Position numbers and translations under genes: made by a program. The notes under the pieces were generated by a model. The model saw only the letters and a program-made list of their open reading frames with translations, did no database searches and was not told the DNA's origin. This document shows positions 1 to 6,698 of a stretch of 24,170 nucleotides of DNA, piece after piece. Each line of letters starts with the position of its first letter. The first letter of the stretch is position 1. The stretch lies in contig DAOOVW010000011.1 of assembly GCA_035370465.1 (NCBI GenBank), forward strand, positions 13,467 through 37,636, read 5' to 3'. The stretch comes from a bacterium (GTDB lineage: Bacteria; Ratteibacteria; UBA8468; B48-G9; JAFGKM01).

Positions 1-510
1 CCCTGCTTTTCTCACTTCGTCATTTATCTTATATGTCGAGCCCAAAGCAGGAGCAGCATCTTCTATAATTTTTAAATTATACCTGTGAGCTAAATCAAGG
101 ATCGTTTTCATATCTGCTACCTGTCCATAAAGGTGTACTGGTATAATAACTTTTGTATGATGAGTAATTTTCTTTTCTATTTGAGATACATCAAGGTTAT
201 AAGTATTCAAATCAATATCTACAAATATTGGTTTTGCTCTAACTATCTCTATCACATTAGCCGTAGCCGTAAAGGTGAAATCAGAGGTAATTATCTCATC
301 ACCCTCCAACAGACCTAATGATAAGAGTGACAAATGTAGAGCAGATGTTCCTGAATTAACTGCTATAGCATGCTGGACGCCCACAAAATCTGCTACTAAT
401 TTTTCAAATTGTTTTACCTTTTCGCCCTGAATCAACCATCCTGAGTTTAATACCTTTCTAACAGCTTCAATTTCCTCGTTATCAATTTCAGGTATTGTAA
501 GCCTAATCAT
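1..510 (-). CDS. DegT/DnrJ/EryC1 aminotransferase, N-terminal part (cut by window edge)
   Basis: Read directly from the reverse strand, this is an open frame of 170 codons starting MIRLTIPEID at 510 and running off the left edge. It shows the fold-type I sugar aminotransferase pattern: GWLIQGEKV near residue 31, VNSGTSALHLSL near 61 (phosphate-binding region), TSDFTFTATAN near 85, PVHLYGQ near 134 and EDAAPALGS near 160, where the Asp contacts the PLP pyridine. The catalytic lysine would lie beyond the edge. Members make 3- or 4-amino sugars from keto-sugar nucleotides. The start overlaps the stop of the epimerase gene by four bases (ATGA), so the two are probably translationally coupled. It is a paralogue of the aminotransferase at 2607-3776, sharing the DxDLNTYNxDVS stretch, but its codons look slightly less AT-rich. 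The substrate cannot be told. Confidence 0.93.
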   Translation of the reverse strand, partial: MIRLTIPEIDNEEIEAVRKVLNSGWLIQGEKVKQFEKLVADFVGVQHAIAVNSGTSALHLSLLSLGLLEGDEIITSDFTFTATANVIEIVRAKPIFVDIDLNTYNLDVSQIEKKITHHTKVIIPVHLYGQVADMKTILDLAHRYNLKIIEDAAPALGSTYKINDEVRKAG

Positions 511-1496
511 AAAATCTCCTGTTTTTTATACCATTCAATAGTTTTTTTAATTCCTTCATTTAAATCAACTTTTGGTTTAAAGTGTAAAAGTTGCATTGAT
601 TTTCTAATATCTGGAATCCTTATTTCAACATCTGAATATTTTTTTTCTATATATATTAACTTTGATTTTGAATTGGCTAATTGCACTATTTTTTCAGCTA
701 AGGACAAAACTGTAATTGTACCTCTTGGGTTTCCAATATGGAAAACCTCCCCTATCGCTTTTTCTTTAATTATGCATAATTTAATACCTTCAACCATATC
801 ATCAATATAACACCATGACCTTATTTGATCTCCATTTCCATGAATTAATAATGGCTCATTTTTTATTGCCCTTACAACAAAATGATGAATTGCTCCTTCC
901 CCAATTTGTCCTGGACCATAAATATTAAAAGGTCTTAAAATAGTACAATTTAATCCAAATTTATCATAATAACTAAATGTTAAAAATTCACCTGCTAATT
1001 TACTTATAGCATAATTCCATCTTGCTTCTCCAACTGGTTGTAAATTAGAAGGTTGTTTTTCTTCTACTCTAATTGCATTTACACCAAAAACTTCACTTGT
1101 AGAAAAGTTAATAAATCTTTCAATTTTTTTTATAAGTTTTTTTTCATAAAGTGCTTTTAACAAATTATAAGTGCCTATTATATTTATTTCCATTGTTTTC
1201 ACTGGGTTTTTTATTACTGTATCTACACCAGCAATTGCAGCCATATGTATAACAAAATTAATGTCCTTGGGTATTGATTTTTTAAGTTTAGAAAAGTTAA
1301 GAATATCACCTTTTATTAAAGTAAGATTTTTAGAATGGAAAAACTCTCTTTTTGTTAATGAATCCCTATCTAAATTGTCATAAACAATAACTTCATTATT
1401 TTCAATAATTTCTTTTATAAAACTGGAACCAATAAATCCTGCTCCACCAGTTATAAAAAATATTTTATTTCTAATTTTTTCTTTTTGTATGTCCAT
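507..1496 (-). CDS. NAD-dependent epimerase/dehydratase (extended SDR, nucleotide sugar)
   Basis: A 329-residue extended short-chain dehydrogenase/reductase, the usual length for sugar-nucleotide epimerases and dehydratases. The NAD-binding TGGAGFIGS motif is at residues 16-24, HMAAIAG near 84, the catalytic STSE at 132-135, YxxxK at 162-166 and RPFNIYGPGQ near 188. The likely substrate is a UDP-, GDP- or dTDP-sugar. Sequence alone does not separate a 4-epimerase from a 4,6-dehydratase or a UDP-glucuronate decarboxylase-like enzyme. It lies 16 bases after the WecB/WbpI-type gene and overlaps the following aminotransferase by ATGA, so it belongs to the same operon. The Shine-Dalgarno sequence is weak, consistent with coupling to upstream translation. 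It may supply the 4-keto or epimerised substrate for the neighbouring aminotransferase, which is inference. Confidence 0.93.
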   Translation of the reverse strand: MDIQKEKIRNKIFFITGGAGFIGSSFIKEIIENNEVIVYDNLDRDSLTKREFFHSKNLTLIKGDILNFSKLKKSIPKDINFVIHMAAIAGVDTVIKNPVKTMEINIIGTYNLLKALYEKKLIKKIERFINFSTSEVFGVNAIRVEEKQPSNLQPVGEARWNYAISKLAGEFLTFSYYDKFGLNCTILRPFNIYGPGQIGEGAIHHFVVRAIKNEPLLIHGNGDQIRSWCYIDDMVEGIKLCIIKEKAIGEVFHIGNPRGTITVLSLAEKIVQLANSKSKLIYIEKKYSDVEIRIPDIRKSMQLLHFKPKVDLNEGIKKTIEWYKKQEIL

Positions 1497-1512
1497 TTGG
1501 ATGTATTTTAAC

Positions 1513-2610
1513 TTATTTTGTTTTTGAAAACAAAATTTTTAGAATTTTTAAAGAGACATTTTTCTTTTTGTTTATTTTACTTGAAGATGTATTATCCAAT
1601 TTATAAAACTTCTTTACTGCCCTTAAAATTCTCTTTTTATCTGTTCCAACAAGTATATTTTTACCTGTTTTCACTGTTTCAACCCATTCCGTTTCATCTC
1701 TTAATGTTATACAGGGTATTCCTAACCAAAATGCTTCTTTTTGTACTCCGCCTGAATCTGTCAGTATAATTTTTGCTTTTTTTTCAAGCATTAACATTTC
1801 AAAGTAAGAGACGGGCTCTATTATTTTTATTTTTTTAAAATCTTTTTCTTTTTCATATAACCCTAACATCTTTTTTGTTCTTGGATGAAGTGGAACTATA
1901 ACTGGCATTATTTTATTTGATATTTCTCCAAAATATGAAAAGATATTACATAATTTTTCTTTATTATCTGTATTTTCTGCTCTATGAATAGTAGCAAGTA
2001 TATATTCTTTTGGTTTTAAATTTAACTTTTCTATTATTTCTATTTTTTTCTTTTCTGCTATCATAAGAGATATTTTTAATGAATCAAACATAATATCGCC
2101 TACAAGAAATATATTCCTCTTAATTCCTTCTCTTCTTAAATTTTCTACTGCAGTTGAAGTTGGGCAAAAAAGAAAATCAGATATATGGTCTGTTAAAACC
2201 CTGTTTATTTCTTCTGGCATATGTTTGTTATAACTTCTTAATCCAGATTCAATATGTGCCACAGGAATTTTTAATTTTACAGATGCTAAAGCACCTGCCA
2301 ATGTTGAATTTGTGTCTCCATAAACAATAACAATATCAAATTTTTCATTTAATAGCACGCTTTCTATTTTCTTTAACATTTCTCCTGTTTGATAACCATG
2401 TAGCCCAGAACCAATTTCTAAATTATAATCTGGTTGTGGTAGACCAAATTCATCAAAAAAAAGTTTATTCATAAGATAGTCATAGTGTTGTCCTGTATGA
2501 AGAATTTTATGTACATGAGAGGACTTAAAAGATGATTTTTTAAATTCTCTAACTAATGGCATAAGTTTTATAAATTGTGGTCTTGCTCCTACTATGCTTA
2601 ATAATTTCAT
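1513..2610 (-). CDS. wecB: Non-hydrolysing UDP-GlcNAc 2-epimerase family (WecB/WbpI type)
   Basis: A 365-residue GT-B-fold 2-epimerase that inverts C2 of a UDP-HexNAc. Visible motifs are VGARPQFIK at 7-15, HTGQHYD at 38-44, YGDTNSTLAGAL near 97, HIESGLR at 119-125, MPEEINR at 131-137, HRAEN at 209-213 and TDSGGVQKEA near the C-terminus, all typical of active members. The GARPQFIK start and the GQHYDYLMNKLFF...PQPDYNL pattern resemble the WbpI branch, which acts on UDP-2,3-diacetamido-glucuronic acid, more than classical WecB (GTRPEAIK). That fits the neighbouring WbpB-, WbpD- and WbpE-like genes. The start overlaps the upstream aminotransferase stop by ATGA. Family assignment is near certain; the exact substrate is inferred from motif style and context. 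The symbol wecB is the family name; wbpI may be functionally more apt. Confidence 0.95.
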   Translation of the reverse strand: MKLLSIVGARPQFIKLMPLVREFKKSSFKSSHVHKILHTGQHYDYLMNKLFFDEFGLPQPDYNLEIGSGLHGYQTGEMLKKIESVLLNEKFDIVIVYGDTNSTLAGALASVKLKIPVAHIESGLRSYNKHMPEEINRVLTDHISDFLFCPTSTAVENLRREGIKRNIFLVGDIMFDSLKISLMIAEKKKIEIIEKLNLKPKEYILATIHRAENTDNKEKLCNIFSYFGEISNKIMPVIVPLHPRTKKMLGLYEKEKDFKKIKIIEPVSYFEMLMLEKKAKIILTDSGGVQKEAFWLGIPCITLRDETEWVETVKTGKNILVGTDKKRILRAVKKFYKLDNTSSSKINKKKNVSLKILKILFSKTK

Positions 2611-3776
2611 TTTTCGTATTTAAAAAATTCTTTGACTTTTTTTACAATATATTCAATTTCGCTTCTTCCAAATAATGGTTCTATTGGTAAACTTAATACT
2701 TCTTTACATAATTTTTCTGAATTTTCAAGAGAACCATAAATTTCGCATCTCCCCTCAAATACTTTCATTTTATGCAAAGAAATAGGATAATAAATCATTG
2801 AACTTATTCCCTGTTGTTCTAAATATTTTTTTACTTCATCTCTCTTGCAATGTCTTACTTTTATTGTGTACTGATGATAAACATTATATCCCTCTTCTAA
2901 ATCTGCTGGTGTTTCTATTTCTTCAATATCTTTAAAATTCTCATTATAGATGTTTGCAATTTCTCTTCTTTTTTTGTTAAATTCTTCTACATACTTTAGT
3001 TTTGCCAATAATATTGCTGCCTGAATTGTATCAAGACGAGCATTATAACCAATATGTTCAACATTATACTTGTCTTTTCCTCCATGTTTTATAAGACATC
3101 TTATAATATCATTTATTTCTTCATCATTTGTGCTAATCATTCCACCATCTCCAAAGCCACCTAAATTCTTCGTTGGGAAAAAACTTAAACAACCACAATT
3201 TCCAATAGAACCCAATTTTTTGCCTTTCCAACTCCCCCCAAATGCTTGTGCAGTATCTTCTACTACAAAAAGATTATATTTTTGTGCAATTTCCATTATC
3301 TTATCCATATTTGATGCCAATCCATATAAATGGACAGGCAAAATTCCTATTATTTTCCCTTTATATGGTGATTTAGTTAAGACATCATCAATTTTTGAGA
3401 CATCAATATTGTATGTATTTAAATCAACATCAACAAATAAAGGAGTTGCTCCACTTCTTAAAATTGAATCGCCTGTGGCTGTAAATGTAAAAGGGGTTGT
3501 AATTATTAAGTCCTCTTTGTTAAAAAATTCCCTACCTTTTAATTTTATTGCAAGACCTCTTAATGAAAGAACCAATGCTTCTGTCCCAGAAGATGTTCCT
3601 ATACAATATTTGACTGAAAGATAATTAGAAATTTTCTCTTCTAAGTCATTTACTTCTGGCCCTAAAATCCATTTCTGGTGTTCTAAACATTTTTGTATAG
3701 CTGAATTTATTTCATCCTTCATATAGTCATATTCTAATTTTAAATCAACGACTGGTATTTGCTTTTTGTTATCCAT
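2607..3776 (-). CDS. DegT/DnrJ/EryC1 sugar aminotransferase (WbpE-like)
   Basis: A complete 389-residue PLP-dependent aminotransferase. GTSSGTEALVLSL lies near residue 60, TTPFTFTATGDSI near 93, the PLP-contacting Asp of EDTAQAFGG at 174, and the Schiff-base lysine in SFFPTKNLGGFGDGG at 203. The FPTKNLGGxGDGG form is typical of WbpE/WlbC enzymes, which transaminate UDP-3-keto-GlcNAcA at C3 using glutamate. An AAGGAG ribosome site lies about eight bases before the ATG. Transcription runs straight into the 2-epimerase through an ATGA overlap. Upstream is a repeat-filled gap of about 530 bases, then the WbpD-like acetyltransferase. The role in a diacetamido-uronic acid pathway follows from context and family; related members make 4-amino sugars, so the position of amination is not proven. 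Confidence 0.93.
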   Translation of the reverse strand: MDNKKQIPVVDLKLEYDYMKDEINSAIQKCLEHQKWILGPEVNDLEEKISNYLSVKYCIGTSSGTEALVLSLRGLAIKLKGREFFNKEDLIITTPFTFTATGDSILRSGATPLFVDVDLNTYNIDVSKIDDVLTKSPYKGKIIGILPVHLYGLASNMDKIMEIAQKYNLFVVEDTAQAFGGSWKGKKLGSIGNCGCLSFFPTKNLGGFGDGGMISTNDEEINDIIRCLIKHGGKDKYNVEHIGYNARLDTIQAAILLAKLKYVEEFNKKRREIANIYNENFKDIEEIETPADLEEGYNVYHQYTIKVRHCKRDEVKKYLEQQGISSMIYYPISLHKMKVFEGRCEIYGSLENSEKLCKEVLSLPIEPLFGRSEIEYIVKKVKEFFKYEK

Positions 3777-3837
3777 TATATTTTCTCCTTATAAGTTGTG
3801 CATATTGAAATCTTGCTCTCATCCCTTTTACCTATCC

Positions 3838-4072
3838 CTTACCCACATCTTCTAAAATCCTCTTGGGTAAAGAGATTCACTTTGCTCTATTTTCTTTTAT
3901 AAAATAGAAAAATACTCCCTTCCTTATTGTTTCAAGAACCAGATTCTCACATCCAAAGGATCCCTCTGGGCGTAGCCCAACGGGCGAGCCTTCGGAGAGA
4001 ACCATGTTCTTCTATCTTAGCCGGAAAAAATCCCCCTTCAAATCCCCTCTAACTCCCGTTGTGCTTGGAAAA
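3838..4072 (+). repeat. Composite dispersed repeat, copy 1
   Basis: This block matches 13806-14032 nearly base for base over long stretches: CTTACCCACAT, TCTAAAATCCTCTTG, TTTTCTTTTATAAAATAG, TTCCTTATTGTTTCAAGAAC, ACATCCAAAGGATCCCTCTG, GGGCGTAGCCCAACGGGCGA, then CCGGAAAAAATCCCCCTTCA and CCGTTGTGCT. It contains an AAGAAC...GTTCTT hairpin whose loop holds a GGGCGTAG...ACGGGCGAG module. Both copies lie just upstream, in transcription order, of a minus-strand gene. It has no coding potential and no flanking transposase. Confidence 0.9.
3962..3999 (+). repeat. CGGCCGTAG-family element (short form, nested)
   Basis: The sequence runs CCCTCTGGGCGTAG, a short spacer, then ACGGGCGAGCCTTCGGAG. It sits in the loop of the AAGAACCAGATTCTC/GAGAACCATGTTCTT hairpin. 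It is identical to the module at 13930-13967 and related to those at 6577, 9078, 18595 and 19022. Confidence 0.8.
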
Positions 4073-4078
4073 GACATC

Positions 4079-4124
4079 ACGCACCAACTCTGCTTTGCTA
4101 TTCCTCGCTACCTTAGTCGGTTTT
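4079..4124 (+). repeat. CACCAACTCTG...AGTCGGTTT element, core type A (copy 1)
   Basis: The left end is ACGCACCAACTCTG and the right end TTAGTCGGTTTT. The interior, CTTTGCTATTCCTCGCTACC, defines type A, shared with 5440-5486 and 14081-14124. It is followed by ACAAAGGGG. Confidence 0.85.
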
Positions 4125-4309
4125 ACAAAGGGGAAAATATCAAACCCCCCTCATCCGAGCCTTCTCCCCTTTGGGGAGAAGGAAATATATTCCCCTCTCT
4201 TCTGCCCCCTCATCTCAATCCTCTCCCCTGCGGGGAGAGGGTTAGGGTGAGGGGGAATTTTTTACTCTTTCCTTGTGCCTTTCTGCTTTTCATTTATACT
4301 TACTATTTT

Positions 4310-4888
4310 TTACTTCTCCTTTACAGGTAATAATATATTATTTTCTAATTTATATTTGTTTCCACAATAATTACAGGTAGCAATTTTTCCATCAAATTTT
4401 AATGTTGTTCCACATTTACAAACCCATCTAATTTGTTTTGCAGGGACTCCAACAACTAATGCATAGTCAGAAACATCTTTTGATACAACTGCCCCTGCTC
4501 CGATAAGTGCATATTTACCTATGGTTATCCCACAGATTATTGTTGCATTTGCTCCAATTGTTGCTCCTTTCTTTACAATTGTAGTCATAAATTCATTTTT
4601 CCTTTCAATAAATGCTCTTGGATTTATAACATTTGTAAAAACACAGGAGGGACCACAAAAAACATAGTCCTCCAAAACTACCCCTTTATAGATAGAGACA
4701 TTATTTTGAATTTTACATCCATTGCCTACTTTGACATCAGGTCCTATCATCACATTTTGACCTATTACACAATTTTCACCAATTACTGTATCTTTTAAAA
4801 TATGAGAAAAATGCCATATTTTTGTTCCTTCTCCAATCTCAACATTTTCATCAATAACAGAAGTCGGATGAATAAAAACTTTACTCAT
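4310..4888 (-). CDS. Hexapeptide-repeat sugar N-acetyltransferase (WbpD-like) with C-terminal zinc ribbon
   Basis: A 192-residue left-handed beta-helix acyltransferase. Imperfect hexapeptide repeats ([LIV]-G-x4) run from about residue 10 to 150, for example VEIGEGTKIW, VIGENCVIGQNVMIGPDV and ATIGANATIICGITIG, ending in the usual VVGVPAK. The family (WbpD/WlbB) acetylates the 3-amino group of UDP-GlcNAc(3NH2)A with acetyl-CoA. After the helix the protein adds CKCG...CNYCG, four cysteines that could form a small zinc ribbon, beginning near residue 157. That tail recurs in some acetyltransferases of this group. A GGAGGAG ribosome site precedes the ATG. It is separated by repeat-rich gaps from the dehydrogenase upstream and the aminotransferase downstream. 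A WbpD role is well supported by fold plus context. Confidence 0.92.
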   Translation of the reverse strand: MSKVFIHPTSVIDENVEIGEGTKIWHFSHILKDTVIGENCVIGQNVMIGPDVKVGNGCKIQNNVSIYKGVVLEDYVFCGPSCVFTNVINPRAFIERKNEFMTTIVKKGATIGANATIICGITIGKYALIGAGAVVSKDVSDYALVVGVPAKQIRWVCKCGTTLKFDGKIATCNYCGNKYKLENNILLPVKEK

Positions 4889-5007
4889 TTCTCCTCCAAA
4901 TTTAAAAAATTTTTATATTTATTGTTATTTATAGTAATTTCTATTTGTTAATCTCCATTTATACTTTTAGGTACTAAATTCAAAAATCCCTCAAAATCCC
5001 CCCTTCC

Positions 5008-5026
5008 CCCCCTTTTCAAAAGGGGG
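5008..5026. repeat. CCCCCTTTT-C-AAAAGGGGG palindrome
   Basis: A perfect 9-bp inverted repeat with a one-base centre. The same palindrome family recurs at 14365-14383 and 23615-23633 and, in the CCCCTCTTT/AAAGAGGGG form, at 23419-23439 inside a pilin gene. It has no T-run that would make it a clear terminator. Confidence 0.85.
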
Positions 5027-5178
5027 AATAACAATAAATCCCTCCTTTTATAAAGAGAGAAATTAAATCCCCCTACCCCGTTGTGCTATCCTGGAAATCC
5101 ACCCCAACCCTCCTTTAAGAAAGGAGGGAGTTATAAAAGGTAGGAAATATCAACCCCCCCTCATCCCCGCCTTCTCCC

Positions 5179-5203
5179 CTCCGCCACACCGCACGGCGGA
5201 CAG
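5179..5203 (+). repeat. 25-bp CTCCGCCACA...GGCGGACAG module (copy 1)
   Basis: A hairpin-capable unit (TCCGCC/GGCGGA) within GGGGAGAAGG-type flanks. Related copies are at 18262-18286, inside the first pilin gene, and 19083-19107. Confidence 0.75.
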
Positions 5204-5248
5204 AGACTGGGGAGAAGGAATAAGAAAGGAAATAAAATCCCTGTTTTC

Positions 5249-5281
5249 AAGGACCCGGTTCTTACAGAGAACCAGGTCCTT
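5249..5281. repeat. AAGGACCCGGTTCT hairpin, minimal form
   Basis: The left arm AAGGACCCGGTTCT (5249-5262), loop TACAG and right arm AGAACCAGGTCCTT (5268-5281) form a 14-bp stem with one mismatch. It is followed by TTATCTTA, as in the copies at about 3933, 13898, 18477 and 18773. It is the simplest version of the family, with nothing inserted in the loop. Confidence 0.85.
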
Positions 5282-5369
5282 TTATCTTATTCTTTCTTAA
5301 AATCCCCTCTATCCCCGTTGTGCTTGCTATAAATCTCCCCTCGCCCCTGTTGTGCTATCTAAGAAACGA

Positions 5370-5415
5370 TGACGCACCAACTCTGAGGCACAAGGTAAGC
5401 AACTTCAGTCGGTTT
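5370..5415 (+). repeat. GACGCACCAACTCTG...AGTCGGTTT element, core type B (copy 2)
   Basis: It has the same ends as the other copies, but the interior is AGGCACAAGGTAAGCAACTTC (with one base more or less), shared with 23637-23682 and unlike type A. Confidence 0.85.
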
Positions 5416-5439
5416 ATAAAAGAGGGGAGTATTTTTGGA

Positions 5440-5486
5440 TGACGCACCAACTCTGCCCTGCCAATCCTCGCTACTTTAGTCGGTTT
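5440..5486 (+). repeat. GACGCACCAACTCTG...AGTCGGTTT element, core type A (copy 3)
   Basis: It lies 25 bases after copy 2 in the same orientation, with a CCAATCCTCGCTACTTTAGTC interior like copies 1 and 4. A GTTAAAGGGGG tail follows. Confidence 0.85.
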
Positions 5487-5523
5487 GTTAAAGGGGGAAG
5501 TATTAAGGAGAGAAATTAAAATA

Positions 5524-6486
5524 TCAATTACTCCTTAATGATTTCTCCGCCATTTCAAGAACTGCCAGAACTCCTAAACCCTCTCTCCCATCTGTCAATG
5601 GTTTTTCACCTTTTTCAATACAATTTAAAAAATGTTTTATTTCTTCTTTTAATGGCTCTTTTTTTTCTATCTCTATAACTTCACCTTCACATTTTTCTAT
5701 TGTTGGAATTTCGTTTTCCTTCCAGTTAATTTTATGAGAATAAACAACAAGTTTTCTTTCTTTCTCAATATCGTCAAAAACAATCATTTTTTTGTTTCCG
5801 ACAACAACAAATTTTTGTTCTTTAAAAGGATTAAGCCATGAAACAAAAATATGACCTTTTATTCCAGAAGGAAAAGAAAAAAAAGTTAAAGTAACATCTT
5901 CAACATTATGAGGTAAGTAAGTCCCTCCAAAAGAAAAAACCTTATCGGGCAGTTGTCCTGTTATTGATGAAAGAAGAGAAATATCGTGAGGAGCAAAACT
6001 CCATAAAATATTTTCTTCATTTCTTATTCTTCCTATATTCAGTCGGTTTGAATAAATATATTGGATTTGCCCAATTTCTCCATATTTTATCATTTCTTTC
6101 ATCCTTATTACTGCTGGATGATAATGTAAAATATGTCCTACCATCAAAATAATTTTATTTTTTTCTGCTAACTCAACAATTTCTTTGCCATCACTTACTT
6201 TCAAAGATAGTGGCTTTTCCACAAAAACATTTTTACCAGAAAGAATTGCTTTCTTTACAAGGGAATAATGGGTCTCTGCTGAACTTGAAATAATAACTCC
6301 ATTTATTTCTTTATCCATAAAGATTTCATCAAAATTTTTTGTTGTTTTTACTTCATTATATTTCACCTTTATATCATTAAGTGTTCTTTCATCAATATCA
6401 CAAACAGTTTTGAGAACTCCTAATTCATAAGAAACTCTTACTAAATTTTTTCCCCACCATCCTGCTCCAATTATTCCTATTTTCAT
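5524..6486 (-). CDS. Gfo/Idh/MocA-family dehydrogenase (WbpB/WlbA-like)
   Basis: A 320-residue NAD-dependent oxidoreductase with Rossmann motif GIIGAGWWGKN at 4-14, VEKPLSLK at 89-96 (the family's EKP lysine), GHILHYHP at 117-124 and NEENILWSFAPHDIS at 156-170. The last stretch is characteristic of WbpB/WlbA, which oxidise UDP-GlcNAcA at C3 to the 3-keto sugar for the aminotransferase. I chose the ATG at 6486 because AAAGGA lies about eight bases upstream and the Rossmann strand begins directly. A TTG ten codons upstream (6516) also stays in frame but has poorer support. It leads the WbpB-D-E-I series in transcription order, although repeats separate it from the next gene. No UDP-GlcNAc 6-dehydrogenase (WbpA) is present in the window. 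Confidence 0.93.
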   Translation of the reverse strand: MKIGIIGAGWWGKNLVRVSYELGVLKTVCDIDERTLNDIKVKYNEVKTTKNFDEIFMDKEINGVIISSSAETHYSLVKKAILSGKNVFVEKPLSLKVSDGKEIVELAEKNKIILMVGHILHYHPAVIRMKEMIKYGEIGQIQYIYSNRLNIGRIRNEENILWSFAPHDISLLSSITGQLPDKVFSFGGTYLPHNVEDVTLTFFSFPSGIKGHIFVSWLNPFKEQKFVVVGNKKMIVFDDIEKERKLVVYSHKINWKENEIPTIEKCEGEVIEIEKKEPLKEEIKHFLNCIEKGEKPLTDGREGLGVLAVLEMAEKSLRSN

Positions 6487-6576
6487 TTTCCAGTCCTTTA
6501 ATTTATAAACTTCCAAATTTTCCTATTGTTTTTATATATTGTTTCTCTGTCTTTTATTTTCGCCTTCTTAATCCAT

Positions 6577-6635
6577 CCCTCGGCCGTAGTCCAGAGGGAC
6601 CCGTAGCCAAAAGCAAGGACCATACGGGCGAGGCC
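6577..6635 (+). repeat. CGGCCGTAG-family element, long-loop form
   Basis: CCCTCGGCCGTAG at the left and ATACGGGCGAGGCC at the right can pair (CCTCGGCCGTA against TACGGGCGAGG, one mismatch). The loop reads TCCAGAGGGACCCGTAGCC then AAAAGCAAGGACC. It is closest to 19022-19075. It is bordered by TTTACAAAAGGAAAG and lies between the GT9 gene and the WbpB-like gene. Confidence 0.85.
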
Positions 6636-6698
6636 TTTACAAAAGGAAAGAATAACACTTACCCTTAATAAAAGAAAGGGGATTTATTTCTTATTCAT

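Larger units (their letters stand above)
3777..4309. other. Repeat-filled intergenic gap between WbpE-like and WbpD-like genes
   Basis: No credible gene is present. Open frames here on the plus strand read through repeats. In order the gap holds the first copy of a composite block of about 235 bp (3838-4072), a GACGCACCAACTCTG-type element (4079-4124), and GGGGAGAAGG/CCTTCTCCCC and CCTCTCCCC/GGGGAGAGG inverted repeats (about 4160-4240). Only the last 60 bases before the aminotransferase look like an ordinary leader. Confidence 0.8.
4889..5523. other. Repeat-filled intergenic gap between WbpD-like and WbpB-like genes
   Basis: I see no gene. In order it holds about 90 bases of plain AT-rich leader, a CCCCCTTTT/AAAAGGGGG palindrome, a CCCCGTTGTGCTATC tag, a CCTCCTTT/AAAGGAGG-like palindrome, the 25-bp CTCCGCCACA module, an AAGGACCCGGTTCT hairpin, two more GTTGTGCT tags and two GACGCACCAACTCTG elements, one of each core type. 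Several modules sit on the same strand in tandem. Confidence 0.8.

Noticed and set aside
4004..4330. Plus-strand ORFs of 60-110 residues in the gap
   Set aside because: They consist wholly of dispersed repeats (KKSPFKSPLTP-like peptides) and have no recognisable domain.
3838..5486. CRISPR array
   Set aside because: The repeats are mixed families with irregular spacing and internal hairpins; there is no regular repeat-spacer pattern and no cas gene.
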